A stretch of DNA of 64,000 bases. It comes from Clostridium mobile. GTDB lineage: Bacteria > Bacillota > Clostridia > Clostridiales > Clostridiaceae. The stretch is taken from assembly GCF_018918285.1 (NCBI RefSeq), contig NZ_JAHLQF010000001.1:496001-560000 (forward strand). Reading direction: 5' to 3'. The position numbers were made by a program, and so were the translations under genes. How positions within the stretch are numbered: position 1 is the stretch's first letter; the number at the start of each line of letters is the position of its first letter. The notes under the pieces were generated by a model. It was not told where the DNA came from, ran no database searches, and saw only the letters and a program-made list of their open reading frames with translations. Shown here piece after piece: positions 18,712 through 27,713 of this stretch.

Positions 18712-18750
18712 TAGTTTTATCTTGTAGCTAATTAGTTCTAATATTCCCAT
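18712..18750. repeat. Degenerate second copy of repeat family B
   Basis: TTTTATCTTGTAGCTAATTA and the following bases up to CCCAT match 8149-8184 at about 29 of 36 positions. It lies in the 359-base gap between perR and ahpC. The outer arms are not preserved. Confidence 0.4.
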
Positions 18751-18825
18751 ATTTATTTATTTCATAAGGAAATAATGCAATATTCCAAAAATACATAATA
18801 AAAATAAAATTTTACCAAATAACCA

Positions 18826-18864
18826 TTGACTTTTCGATAATTAATAGTTATTATTAGTTAATAA
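18826..18864 (+). promoter_or_regulatory. ahpC promoter with AT-rich dyad
   Basis: TTGACT (18826-18831), 17 bases, TATTAT (18849-18854). TTATTA-TTAGT-TAATAA (18848-18864) is a perfect dyad across the -10, a plausible PerR site. Confidence 0.6.
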
Positions 18865-18908
18865 GAGGTATCAATTAACCGACAATAAAAAATAGGGGAG
18901 TGTTTATT

Positions 18909-19490
18909 ATGGAAAAAAGATTAATAACTTCTTTAATAGGAGAAAAAGTAGAACCTTTTAAAGTACAGGCTTATCACAATGGTGAGTTTAAAGAAGTAAC
19001 AGAGGAGTCAATCAAAGGTAAATGGTCAGTATTCTTCTTCTATCCAGCAGATTTTACATTTGTTTGCCCAACTGAACTAGGAGACCTAGCAGATAACTAT
19101 GATAAGTTTAAAGAAATAGATTGCGAAATCTACTCTGTATCAGCAGATACTCATTTTGTACACAAAGCATGGGCTGATGCGTCTGAAACTATTAAGAAAA
19201 TTAAATACCCAATGCTTGGAGATCCAACTGGTGCACTTACAAGACAATTTGGAGTTTTAATTGAAAATGAAGGCCTAGCTTTAAGAGGAACTTTTATAGT
19301 AAATCCTGAAGGTGAAATTAAGGCTTATGAAGTACATGATTTAGGAATCGGAAGAAATGCTGATGAGTTATTAAGAAAAGTGCAAGCTGCTCAATTTATT
19401 GCTGCTCATGGTGATCAAGTTTGCCCAGCTAAATGGCAACCTGGTGCTGAAACTCTTTCACCAAGCTTAGATTTAGTAGGCAAAATTTAA
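18909..19490 (+). CDS. ahpC: AhpC-type 2-Cys peroxiredoxin
   Basis: 193 residues. Reduces H2O2 and organic peroxides. Peroxidatic Cys53 is in FTFVCPTE, resolving Cys172 is in QVCPAKW, and the active-site Arg lies in LRGTFIVNP. The length is typical. The start at 18909 is eight bases after AGGGGAG; a GTG at 18900 overlaps that site. It is followed by a short hairpin and then the permuted AhpF-like reductase, its likely electron donor. Probably PerR-controlled. Confidence 0.96.
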   Translation: MEKRLITSLIGEKVEPFKVQAYHNGEFKEVTEESIKGKWSVFFFYPADFTFVCPTELGDLADNYDKFKEIDCEIYSVSADTHFVHKAWADASETIKKIKYPMLGDPTGALTRQFGVLIENEGLALRGTFIVNPEGEIKAYEVHDLGIGRNADELLRKVQAAQFIAAHGDQVCPAKWQPGAETLSPSLDLVGKI

Positions 19491-19494
19491 TACA

Positions 19495-19523
19495 TATAGA
19501 GACACTTTTGTGTCTCTATATTT
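19495..19523 (+). terminator. Hairpin between ahpC and the reductase gene
   Basis: TATAGAGACAC and GTGTCTCTATA form a perfect 11-bp stem with a TTTT loop. The T-tract after it is short (TTTG), so read-through into the reductase is likely. Confidence 0.65.
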
Positions 19524-19652
19524 GTACTATCAATTATTTTTAATCTATTATTAAGATTTTTAATCATTTAAATCACACACTTATTAAAAATTTAAATAAT
19601 AGATTAACTCTATTGAGATGACTTGGAAATTTTATTGAATAAGGAGGATAAT

Positions 19653-21326
19653 ATGGATAAAATATATGATTTAATAATAATTGGTGCAGGTCCTGCTGGA
19701 CTTTCCGCCGGTATTTATGCTGGTAGAGCTAAATTAGATGTACTCATTCTTGAAAAAAACAATGTAGGCGGACAGGTGAAAACTACTTCTGACATAGCTA
19801 ACTATCCTGGACTACCTAATGTCACTGGTCCAAAACTTATGGAAGAAATGCAACTACAAGCTAAAAACTTTGGTGTGCAATTTGCTAAAACGGAAGTAAC
19901 TGATGTAAACTTTACTAATGATGTTAAAATAATTAAAACCAATACAGGCGAATATAAAGGAAGAGCTGTTATTATTGCTACTGGTGCTTCACCAAGAAGG
20001 TTAGGTTTCCCTGGTGAAGAAGAGTTTACCGGAAAAGGAGTTGCATACTGCTCTACTTGTGACGGAGAGTTTTTCCAAGACTTAGATGTATTTGTTATTG
20101 GTGCTGGTTTTGCTGCTGCTGAAGAAGCAATATTTCTCACTAGATTTGCTAAAAAAGTTACTGTTATAGCTAGAGAACCTGAATTTACTTGTGCCAAAAC
20201 CATTGCCGATAAAGTACTTTCCCATGAAAAAATTGAAGTTAAATTTAATACAGAGATTTTAGAAGCTGGTGGAGAGGGTGTTCTCAACTACGCTAAGTTT
20301 ATAAATAATATAACCAAAGAAACTTTTGAATATCATGCCTCCCCTAAAGACGGTATATTTGGTATATTTGTTTTTGTAGGCAATCAACCTAAAACTGAAT
20401 TATTTAAAGAGCATGTTTCCTTAGATAAATTTGGGTATATATTAACAGATGAACACATGAGTACAAATGTCTCAGGAATATACGCCGCTGGTGATCTGCG
20501 TCCTAAAGACCTTAGACAAATCGTAACAGCTGTTTCCGATGGCGCCATTGCAGCTACTAGTGCTGAAAGATACATCACAGAGTTAAAAGAAAGACTAGGT
20601 ATTAAAGATTTGTCACATCATAATGTTACAAATATTCCAGATGTTACTGCTGAATCCACTCATGATTCTAATTTAACTGAATCTCATAATAATGAGTTTT
20701 TAAGTAAAGATATTAGAAATCAATTAAAGGATATATTCTCTCGTTTAGAAAAAGATGTGACATTGGTTTCTATAGTGGATTTAGATAATCCAAAGTCCAT
20801 AGAACTAAAAAATGTATTATTGGAAATTGGCCAGCTTAGTGAAAAAATCAATGTAGAAATTTATGAAAAACATGCAAATCCTAAAATGGAAGAAAAGATT
20901 AATGCTGACAAATTTCCAGTGGTGTCATTTTTAGATCACGAAGGTAATTATAGCGGTGTAAAATTCCATGGAGTACCTGGTGGTCATGAGTTAAATTCTT
21001 TTGTCCTAGCTATATATAATCTTGGTAGCAAAGGTCAGCCTCTGTCTTCACAAATACTTGAGAAAATCAAATCCATTGACAAGAAAACAAACATAAAAGT
21101 AGCAGTTTCACTTTCATGCCATCTCTGCCCAGATGTGGTTGTAGGTGCTCAAAGAATTGCTATTGAAAATCCTAATGTAGAAGCGGAAATGATTGATTTA
21201 TCAAACTTTCAAGAATTAAAAACTGCATATAAACTTATGAGCGTCCCAGCAATTATTATAAATAACAAAACTGTCCACTTTGGTTCCAAAAATATTGAAG
21301 AATTAATAGATATCATTAACTCCTAA
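19653..21326 (+). CDS. AhpF-like peroxiredoxin reductase with permuted domain order
   Basis: 557 residues. Residues 1-310 are a thioredoxin-reductase module: FAD motif GAGPAGLSAGIYA, redox C133-ST-C136, and FAD-binding GIYAAGDLR. After a ~40-residue linker, residues ~355-557 resemble the AhpF N-terminal tandem thioredoxin-fold domain, with its redox pair at C489-HL-C492. In E. coli AhpF that domain is N-terminal, so here the order is swapped. It should pass NAD(P)H electrons to AhpC encoded just upstream. The start at 19653 follows AAGGAGG; an upstream TTG at 19623 is unsupported. Confidence 0.88.
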   Translation: MDKIYDLIIIGAGPAGLSAGIYAGRAKLDVLILEKNNVGGQVKTTSDIANYPGLPNVTGPKLMEEMQLQAKNFGVQFAKTEVTDVNFTNDVKIIKTNTGEYKGRAVIIATGASPRRLGFPGEEEFTGKGVAYCSTCDGEFFQDLDVFVIGAGFAAAEEAIFLTRFAKKVTVIAREPEFTCAKTIADKVLSHEKIEVKFNTEILEAGGEGVLNYAKFINNITKETFEYHASPKDGIFGIFVFVGNQPKTELFKEHVSLDKFGYILTDEHMSTNVSGIYAAGDLRPKDLRQIVTAVSDGAIAATSAERYITELKERLGIKDLSHHNVTNIPDVTAESTHDSNLTESHNNEFLSKDIRNQLKDIFSRLEKDVTLVSIVDLDNPKSIELKNVLLEIGQLSEKINVEIYEKHANPKMEEKINADKFPVVSFLDHEGNYSGVKFHGVPGGHELNSFVLAIYNLGSKGQPLSSQILEKIKSIDKKTNIKVAVSLSCHLCPDVVVGAQRIAIENPNVEAEMIDLSNFQELKTAYKLMSVPAIIINNKTVHFGSKNIEELIDIINS

Positions 21327-21336
21327 CTTAATTCAT

Positions 21337-21385
21337 AAAAAGTGCCGAGCAAACTTATATATTAAGAGTCGCTCGGTACTTTTAT
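21337..21385. terminator. Bidirectional terminator
   Basis: AAAAGTGCCGAGC and GCTCGGTACTTTT pair with one G-U around a 20-base loop, between the convergent reductase (+) and ABC (-) genes. Confidence 0.8.
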
Positions 21386-21450
21386 AAGTTTAAATAATAA
21401 TTACTTCTTTATTTATCCTATAGATAATCACTTCTAATAGAGCTATCCTA

Positions 21451-23181
21451 TTATGACATGCTCCATCCACTACTTTCATTCTGTATTGTCCAAAGATTAT
21501 AATAAAGTCCTTTTTTTGAAATCAACTGCTGATGGTCACCTTGTTCTACAACCCTTCCTTTGTCTAATACTATAATGTTATCAGCGTTACAAATAGTTTT
21601 AAGTCTATGAGCAATAACTATTACAGTTCTACCTTGAATAAGTTCATTTATTGCACTTTGTATATCCACTTCATTCTCCGGGTCTAGTGATGCAGTAGCT
21701 TCATCTAAGAGTACCACAGGTGCATCTTTTAATATAGCTCTAGCAATAGAAATACGTTGTTTTTCTCCACCTGAAAGTGTACACCCTCCTTCTCCTACTG
21801 GAGTATCATATCCTTGTGGAAGCTTCTTAATAAAGTCATGGCAACAAGCTCTCTTTGCTGCTTCTTCTACTTCTTTTTGAGTTGCTCCTTCTCTTCCAAA
21901 TCTTATATTGTTACCAATAGTATCTTGAAAAAGATATACATCTTGAAAAACCATAGAAACCTTTTGAAGAAGAGCTTCTGGTTCAATCTCCTTCATATCT
22001 TCATTTCCTATTAACACTTTTCCTTTTTGTGGATCATAAAAGCGGGCTATTAATTTTAAAATAGTACTCTTCCCACTTCCAGAAGGTCCTACAAGAGCAG
22101 TTAATGCCCCTTCTTTCATATCTATAGAAACATCCTTAATGACCTCCTTCTCTCCATAAGCAAAAGTAACATCTTTAAATTGAATATTGTGTCTTTTAGG
22201 AGGAGTTTTTTCTCCTGGCAAAATAGGCTCATTTAATAATTCTACAATTCTTTCTCCTGCCTGCTCATCATAGCTAATTTCTGAAAAATTCCCAAGGGCT
22301 GTGGTCAAAGGGTCAAATACTCTTGTACCTACAATTAAAAAGGTAATAAAAGTTGTAACATTTAAATCACCGCCCAAAAGCAAATGAGTTCCTATCAATA
22401 CCATTATTGTAAGTCCAGCTCTAATAAATCCTATGGCTGTCAATACTATAGGCTGTAAAAGTCCTTCGATTTTTATGCTTTCAACCATGAATCTTCTGAA
22501 AGCTTTTTCTAGACGAATAAATCTTTCCCCTGTCAAATTATATGCCTTTATGGTTCCTATTCCATTTAAATATTCTTGCAATCTATTGGCTGCATATGTT
22601 TTAGCCTCCATATGACCCTTACCTACTTTTCTTTGAAGCTTTAAAGTGAGCTTTATAATTAAAATTGCTATGGGTAAAGCTATAAACATTGCAATAGCCA
22701 TACGCCAATCAATAAATAATAGCCCAATAAAAGCAATCATTGGCATCACTAATCCTCCAACCAGCTGTGGCATAAGATGAGATATACAATGCTCTATTAA
22801 TGTAAAGTCTCCCATCATCATATTTCCAAGATCTCCTGGATCTCTAGTAGTCAAATATCCTAGAGGTAACTTTCTTATATGTTCAGCAAGATTAGCTCTC
22901 CCCTCTGCTGCTAGCATATAAGCTCCTTTATAGCTAAATCTATATGCAGGTATTTCTGCTAAAAACATTATTATCATAGATAAGAATAATACTCCACTAG
23001 TAATCCACAGCTCCTTTATATTCACAGGTATTCCCCGGGAAAAGGCATCAAAAATTATCTGCACCACTTTTATAGCTAAAGCAAAGGGTAAAATATTTAC
23101 AAGATTTGATACTACAGCAAAAAATATTGGTTTTGATAATTTTTTTGGATTACCAGCAGTTATATTATAGAGCAATTTCAT
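21451..23181 (-). CDS. ABC half-transporter (YbtQ/IrtB-like), second of pair
   Basis: 576 residues: a six-helix exporter-fold membrane domain, then an ATPase with Walker A GPSGSGKST, signature LSGGEKQR and Walker B VVLLDEATASLDPENE. Its ATG lies inside the 3' end of the preceding ABC gene (17-base overlap), so the two are translationally coupled and surely a heterodimer. Exporter-fold pairs next to Fur and an AraC regulator are known as siderophore importers (YbtP/YbtQ, IrtA/IrtB). Iron uptake is inferred from context; drug export is the alternative. Confidence 0.88.
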   Translation of the reverse strand: MKLLYNITAGNPKKLSKPIFFAVVSNLVNILPFALAIKVVQIIFDAFSRGIPVNIKELWITSGVLFLSMIIMFLAEIPAYRFSYKGAYMLAAEGRANLAEHIRKLPLGYLTTRDPGDLGNMMMGDFTLIEHCISHLMPQLVGGLVMPMIAFIGLLFIDWRMAIAMFIALPIAILIIKLTLKLQRKVGKGHMEAKTYAANRLQEYLNGIGTIKAYNLTGERFIRLEKAFRRFMVESIKIEGLLQPIVLTAIGFIRAGLTIMVLIGTHLLLGGDLNVTTFITFLIVGTRVFDPLTTALGNFSEISYDEQAGERIVELLNEPILPGEKTPPKRHNIQFKDVTFAYGEKEVIKDVSIDMKEGALTALVGPSGSGKSTILKLIARFYDPQKGKVLIGNEDMKEIEPEALLQKVSMVFQDVYLFQDTIGNNIRFGREGATQKEVEEAAKRACCHDFIKKLPQGYDTPVGEGGCTLSGGEKQRISIARAILKDAPVVLLDEATASLDPENEVDIQSAINELIQGRTVIVIAHRLKTICNADNIIVLDKGRVVEQGDHQQLISKKGLYYNLWTIQNESSGWSMS

Positions 23182-24982
23182 TATCCTTCACCCCTTTTCC
23201 CATTTTCCATTTTCCTGAATTAGTATAGACACCCCACATATTCTTATAAATACCATCAATGGATATTAATTTATCATGGGTACCCTTCTCCATAATCTTA
23301 CCTTCTTTTAATACAATAATTTGATCTGCATCCTGTATAGATGAAAGTCTATGGGCAATGACTATTACTGTTTTGTTTTTAATCAGTTCTTTAAGGGCTA
23401 ATTGCATATGATATTCATTTTCTGGATCTGCAAAAGCCGTTGCTTCATCTAAAACTAATATAGGAGAGTTTTTAAGTATAGCTCTAGCCACCGCCAATCT
23501 TTGCGCCTCACCACCAGAAAGATATATTCCTCCCTCTCCTATAAGGGTTTCATATCCATTTGGAAGTTTTTCAATGAATTCTTTACATTGAGCAGCCTTT
23601 GCCGCGGCGTATACTTCTTCCTTAGTTGCATCTGGTCTTCCTACCAAAATGTTTTCATAAATAGTATCATAAAATAAGAATGAATCTTGAAAAACAAAGG
23701 ATACTATATTCATCAAATCCTCTATTTTTATATCTCTTATATCTACTCCTCCTATAGAAATTGAACCATTCAATACATCCCAAAATCTAGGAATAAGACT
23801 AGCTATTGTTGACTTTCCAGAACCTGAAGGGCCAACAAGGGCAGTTACCTTCCTTTGCTTTGCATTAAAGCTTATATTAGAAAGAGCATCCTTACGGGTG
23901 GCTGCATCTGCTGAATCATAAGAAAAATATACATTCTCAAATTTAACATCAAAATTTTGTGGCATTCTTGGAGTTTTTATCTCTGGTATTGGTCTTTCAC
24001 TTAGAATATTGTCTATACGCTCAACTCCTTCAGATATATCTCCTATAGTAGAAGCAAAGTTTGTAAACTTAAACATAGGAGCAGATATGCCTGGTGCCAT
24101 AATTAAAAAGAAAATTAAAGTTAATGCAAATGCCATATTCTCAGGTTCTCCGCTTAAAAGATACACCCCTACTGGCAAAATAAATGCCAAAAGTGAGCCT
24201 AACATTACTTTGAAAAAAATATAAACATTTTGAAATTGATTTGTATATTTAATACAATAATCTCTGTAATTTATCATGTCATCATAAAACTTTCTAAAGG
24301 AGTGTACTGTTTGTCCAAAAACTTTTATAATAGGTATTCCTCTTACATACTGTACTGTTGATGCATTTATTCTTTCTAAAGAATCATGGTAGAGTTTTAA
24401 ATTTTCCTTGGCTTTTTCCCCCATCCTTATAGAAGCTTGCACATAAAAACCTAGTATAATAGGTATGATGCATGCTGCTGCTAAAAATGGATTTAAATAA
24501 ACCATTGCCACTACCATAACTATTACTGTGGCTGAAACATTGATTAAATCAGGCAATTGATGAGCAATGAAATTTTCAATTTTTTCTACATTCTGCTCCA
24601 TAATCTTTTTTACTACTCCAGTAGATGTTTTAGTGAAATACCCAAGTGGTAAATTGCCTATATGTTTTGAAAGCTTTATTCTTAAGCCATAGAGTATTCG
24701 ATAAGCTGCTGTATGTGCCAGTAAACCAGATAAATACATAGTTATAATCCCAACTATTAATCCTATCAATGCAGTAATACCCCAATGTATCATGAAATTT
24801 CTATTAACCAAGGATGGGTTGGAAGCATTTTTTAGTAATTCTGCAAGTATAAAATATACTGATACATAAGGCACAAGCATAGAAATAGCGCTAATGGATG
24901 AAAATATTCCTGAAAGTAGCAGTAGACCACGCTTTTCTCCAGCAATCTTTAATAATCGTGGAATCCCTTTTTTATTATTCAA
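23165..24982 (-). CDS. ABC half-transporter (YbtP/IrtA-like), first of pair
   Basis: 605 residues: six membrane helices (residues ~20-310), then an ATPase with GPSGSGKSTIA, LSGGEAQRLAVARAIL and ILVLDEATAFADPENE. The FADPENE variant after Walker B is one I associate with siderophore-type exporter-fold importers (recall). The start is a TTG at 24982, placed by AAAGGAGG about seven bases upstream. It overlaps the fur-family stop (ATTGAATAA), so all three genes are coupled. No siderophore-reductase domain is fused, unlike mycobacterial IrtA. Confidence 0.87.
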   Translation of the reverse strand: MNNKKGIPRLLKIAGEKRGLLLLSGIFSSISAISMLVPYVSVYFILAELLKNASNPSLVNRNFMIHWGITALIGLIVGIITMYLSGLLAHTAAYRILYGLRIKLSKHIGNLPLGYFTKTSTGVVKKIMEQNVEKIENFIAHQLPDLINVSATVIVMVVAMVYLNPFLAAACIIPIILGFYVQASIRMGEKAKENLKLYHDSLERINASTVQYVRGIPIIKVFGQTVHSFRKFYDDMINYRDYCIKYTNQFQNVYIFFKVMLGSLLAFILPVGVYLLSGEPENMAFALTLIFFLIMAPGISAPMFKFTNFASTIGDISEGVERIDNILSERPIPEIKTPRMPQNFDVKFENVYFSYDSADAATRKDALSNISFNAKQRKVTALVGPSGSGKSTIASLIPRFWDVLNGSISIGGVDIRDIKIEDLMNIVSFVFQDSFLFYDTIYENILVGRPDATKEEVYAAAKAAQCKEFIEKLPNGYETLIGEGGIYLSGGEAQRLAVARAILKNSPILVLDEATAFADPENEYHMQLALKELIKNKTVIVIAHRLSSIQDADQIIVLKEGKIMEKGTHDKLISIDGIYKNMWGVYTNSGKWKMGKGVKDNEIAL

Positions 24983-25454
24983 TATTATTACCTCCTTTAT
25001 TTTTAAAAACATTACATTTACTACATAATCCATAAAATATAATGTTATAGGTTTTTATTTTAAATTTATTTCCCTGCTCTATTGCATACTCTAATTCATC
25101 TAAGAAATCACTTTTAATTTCTATTATTCTTTTACAACTGGAACATATTAAATGGGGATGATATCCTTTTGAATCTAGAGAAACAATTTCATATTTAGTA
25201 CAACCATCACCAAAATCAATTTCACATAAAAAATTCAGTTCTTTTAACAAAATCATAGTTCTATAAACTGTTGAAATACCTATTCTAGGCATGGCAACTT
25301 TAACAGCTTCATAGACATCCTTTACAGATAAATGTTTAAATTTATTTTTTATAATATTATTAAGTATTATCTCTCTTTGCTTAGTCAGCTTGTAACCTTC
25401 TTCTGTAAACTTGTTTTTTATATATTTCACTTCCTTTGATGATATGTTTTTCAT
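24975..25454 (-). CDS. Fur-family regulator, probable iron Fur
   Basis: 159 residues: N-terminal winged HTH (LSVKDVYEAVKVAMPRIGISTVYRT), metal/dimer domain with HPHLICSSCKRI and GLCSKC. It is first in a coupled operon with two ABC half-transporters and is preceded by a near-perfect Fur box, so autoregulated iron control is likely. It is distinct from the PerR-like paralog at 18121-18549. AAAAGGAG precedes the ATG. Confidence 0.85.
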   Translation of the reverse strand: MKNISSKEVKYIKNKFTEEGYKLTKQREIILNNIIKNKFKHLSVKDVYEAVKVAMPRIGISTVYRTMILLKELNFLCEIDFGDGCTKYEIVSLDSKGYHPHLICSSCKRIIEIKSDFLDELEYAIEQGNKFKIKTYNIIFYGLCSKCNVFKNKGGNNIE

Positions 25455-25591
25455 ATACCTATTCTCCTTTTATCTTTAGATATCATTTTAATATCTCTGT
25501 AGTAGAAACTCCTTTAGCCTCAAAATCAATCCCATTAAAAAATACAGCTGTATACAGCCCATCATATAGTGAATTTGAAGCAAAGATTAAT

Positions 25592-25621
25592 TGATAATGA
25601 TTATCTATATCAATTATTATA
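25592..25621 (-). promoter_or_regulatory. Fur box and -10 ahead of the fur-ABC operon
   Basis: TGATAATGATTATCT (25592-25606) matches 14 of 15 positions of the Bacillus-type 7-1-7 Fur box TGATAATnATTATCA. A TATAAT -10 (minus strand, 25616-25621) lies just upstream, putting the box at the transcription start. Confidence 0.72.
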
Positions 25622-25687
25622 AGAGAAAACACTATGCTTTCTCTACTCATATAAGGATTTAAAAAGATGAAAAAAGGATTATTAACA

Positions 25688-25732
25688 AATAAAAAAATTG
25701 CTGTCATCATTTTTATTGATACAGCAATTTTT
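25688..25732 (-). terminator. Terminator after the AraC-family gene
   Basis: AAATTGCTGT and ACAGCAATTT pair on the minus strand, followed by a T-run of seven. It separates the araC-type gene from the fur-ABC operon. Confidence 0.82.
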
Positions 25733-25746
25733 AAATATTTTGTTAT

Positions 25747-26754
25747 CTATTGTTCAGCCACATTTTTTAAATATTCTTTTGGATTAACACCAAATTTTTT
25801 ACGAAAAGCTAAAGCAAAATGGCTTGAATTGGCGTAACCTACATGGCTTGCCACCTCACTAACTTGCATATTTTTCTCGTCAAAAAGCAATCGAGCCCTT
25901 TCTAATCTCTTATCAATAACATAGGAATACACTGTGTCGCCAAAAATCTCTTTAAATCCGTTTTTTAATTTAAATTCATTAAGACATATCATCTTAGATA
26001 AAGAAGCTAAAGTTGGTGTGTTTACTATATCGTTGTCTAAAATTTCTCTAGCTTTATAAATACTTGTTATATCTTCATTAGAAAGTTTCACTGTATTATG
26101 TCTTTCTCGTTGATAAACCGCATCATTAAGATATACTGAAAGAAGTTCCAGTATTTTACCTTCCATATAAATATTTTTCAGCCCTTTCTTAAATGGACAG
26201 TTAATTATTTGTTGTAACACAAGATTTATAGGTGGTGTAATCCTATTTTTATAAAATATCTCATCATATTTACCCTTACAAAAAATATTCCATTCTTCTT
26301 CAATATTTTCCTTAATTTGTTCAAATTTTTTAGGATGAATTTTAATTTCTATAAAATTGAACTGATGTTTTGGTGGATAAACCCATCTTTTTATATTCTC
26401 TCTACTTTTAGTCTTAGATAAAAAACTCTCTCCACTTAGAAGCTCAAATTTATTTCTCTTTCCTTGAAATTCCCACTCTAGTCCCTCCCCAGTACAGAAA
26501 AACATATCAATATGTGGAGCTTTGGACATTCCTTCAATTTCCATATGTCTATGAAAAGTAGTGTTAAAATTTATAATTTGTATATCTTCACTAGAAACAA
26601 TCTGTCTCAAATGCCCATTACCAATTTCTCTAGGAACTTCAAATTCATGTTCCATAGTTTCTAAATTATAAATTTTGCTAAACTCTTCGCAAACAGGACA
26701 TCTTTGATCAATTAAATTTTTTATCTCATATTGCTTCATTTCTTTATTGATCAT
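25747..26754 (-). CDS. AraC-family regulator (YbtA/PchR-like)
   Basis: 335 residues. The C-terminal ~100 residues hold two HTH motifs (PTLASLSKMICLNEFKLKNGF and MQVSEVASHVGYANSSHFALA) and end in GVNPKEYLKN. The N-terminal effector region resembles PchR/YbtA siderophore-sensing activators. An unusual N-terminal CPVC pair is present at about residues 19-22. It sits beside YbtPQ-like ABC genes, as ybtA does in Yersinia. GGGGGGAT precedes the ATG. It probably shares a transcript with the two small genes upstream. Confidence 0.87.
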   Translation of the reverse strand: MINKEMKQYEIKNLIDQRCPVCEEFSKIYNLETMEHEFEVPREIGNGHLRQIVSSEDIQIINFNTTFHRHMEIEGMSKAPHIDMFFCTGEGLEWEFQGKRNKFELLSGESFLSKTKSRENIKRWVYPPKHQFNFIEIKIHPKKFEQIKENIEEEWNIFCKGKYDEIFYKNRITPPINLVLQQIINCPFKKGLKNIYMEGKILELLSVYLNDAVYQRERHNTVKLSNEDITSIYKAREILDNDIVNTPTLASLSKMICLNEFKLKNGFKEIFGDTVYSYVIDKRLERARLLFDEKNMQVSEVASHVGYANSSHFALAFRKKFGVNPKEYLKNVAEQ

Positions 26755-26822
26755 GTTTATCCCCCCTCTTTGTTTGCATATATTCTCTTAATATACATTT
26801 CAACTCATATTACTCTAATTTA

Positions 26823-27116
26823 TTATTTTAACATATGCCTCATAAATTCCTGTGGTTTATGAATGATTATCCTTGGTGCTGAAAACCTCATTACTCTTCT
26901 TATTTTTTCTCTCATATCCTCTTTATAACAATGTATTGAGCATCTCTTACATGAATTTTTTTCTTCTCCGAACTTGCAATATGTTAGTTTTTTATGAGTA
27001 TAATCTAACAATTCCTCACATTCATTGCAAAGCTTCTCTTTATATTTATGTTTTTTCTCACAATACAGTGTAATCATTAATTTAACTACTTTTTTCTCTT
27101 TTTCTATTTTCCTCAT
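26823..27116 (-). CDS. Nitrous oxide-stimulated promoter family protein
   Basis: 97 residues, basic, with a cysteine/histidine array (LYCEKKH, LCNECEELL, CKFGEEKNSCKRCSIHCY, RRVMRFSAPR) diagnostic of the PF11756 family. Function is unknown despite the name. The cysteines suggest metal binding. The start at 27116 follows AAAGGTGA; a TTG at 27131 overlaps that site. It lies between DUF454 and AraC-type genes, a grouping that hints at iron or metal stress. Confidence 0.85.
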   Translation of the reverse strand: MRKIEKEKKVVKLMITLYCEKKHKYKEKLCNECEELLDYTHKKLTYCKFGEEKNSCKRCSIHCYKEDMREKIRRVMRFSAPRIIIHKPQEFMRHMLK

Positions 27117-27140
27117 ATGTTCACCTTTCAAAAGATTTAT

Positions 27141-27518
27141 TTACTCTTCATTAATGGTTTTTATTTTAAACATAAAATAATAATATTTAAATATAACTAA
27201 TATAAGTAAAAAAATCTTTACGTAGATATTTTCCAACATTATAAGTGGAAATGCTATCATAGTATCCGCAAATAGTAGTATTGATACCTTCTGCTTCATA
27301 GTCATAGATCTAGAATCCACATAGTTTTCTAAATGTCTTTTATATATCTTAGTTTCTTTAAACCATCTATCAAATTTCTCAGAACCTTTCACAAAACAAA
27401 AAGATGCCAGTAAAAGAAAAGGAGTGGTAGGTAATAGTGGTATAAATGCACCTATTGCTCCAAGAGCAAAGGAAAGTATTCCTATAATAATATAAAATAT
27501 TTTTTTTATTCTATTCAT
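27141..27518 (-). CDS. DUF454 (YbaN family) inner-membrane protein
   Basis: 125 residues with an N-terminal double helix containing the family motif GAIGAFIPLLPTTPFLLLASF and a second hydrophobic stretch near residues 80-113. Function is unknown; members often sit in iron or haem loci. Ribosome site GAGGGGAAG. First gene of a likely three-gene transcript with the two genes downstream. Confidence 0.87.
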   Translation of the reverse strand: MNRIKKIFYIIIGILSFALGAIGAFIPLLPTTPFLLLASFCFVKGSEKFDRWFKETKIYKRHLENYVDSRSMTMKQKVSILLFADTMIAFPLIMLENIYVKIFLLILVIFKYYYFMFKIKTINEE

Positions 27519-27713
27519 AACTTCCCCTCTTCTAATTTAAGTAATAAACTTTACTTTCTAGTCTATATGTTTCTTTCATAAATATAAAGTAAATTTTTCA
27601 CACTCTTCTAGTTTAATCCATAACTTCTTTTCTGTCATTATATCCAAATAACCAGTATTTATATTTCAAATTACTTAAATTAGTTGTTGAAGAGTTATAG
27701 TGATTACTATTAT

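Noticed and set aside
25483-25710. Possible 75-residue ORF on the minus strand
   Set aside because: It spans the araC terminator, the -10 and the Fur box, lacks a ribosome site, and its residue composition is that of translated AT-rich leader.
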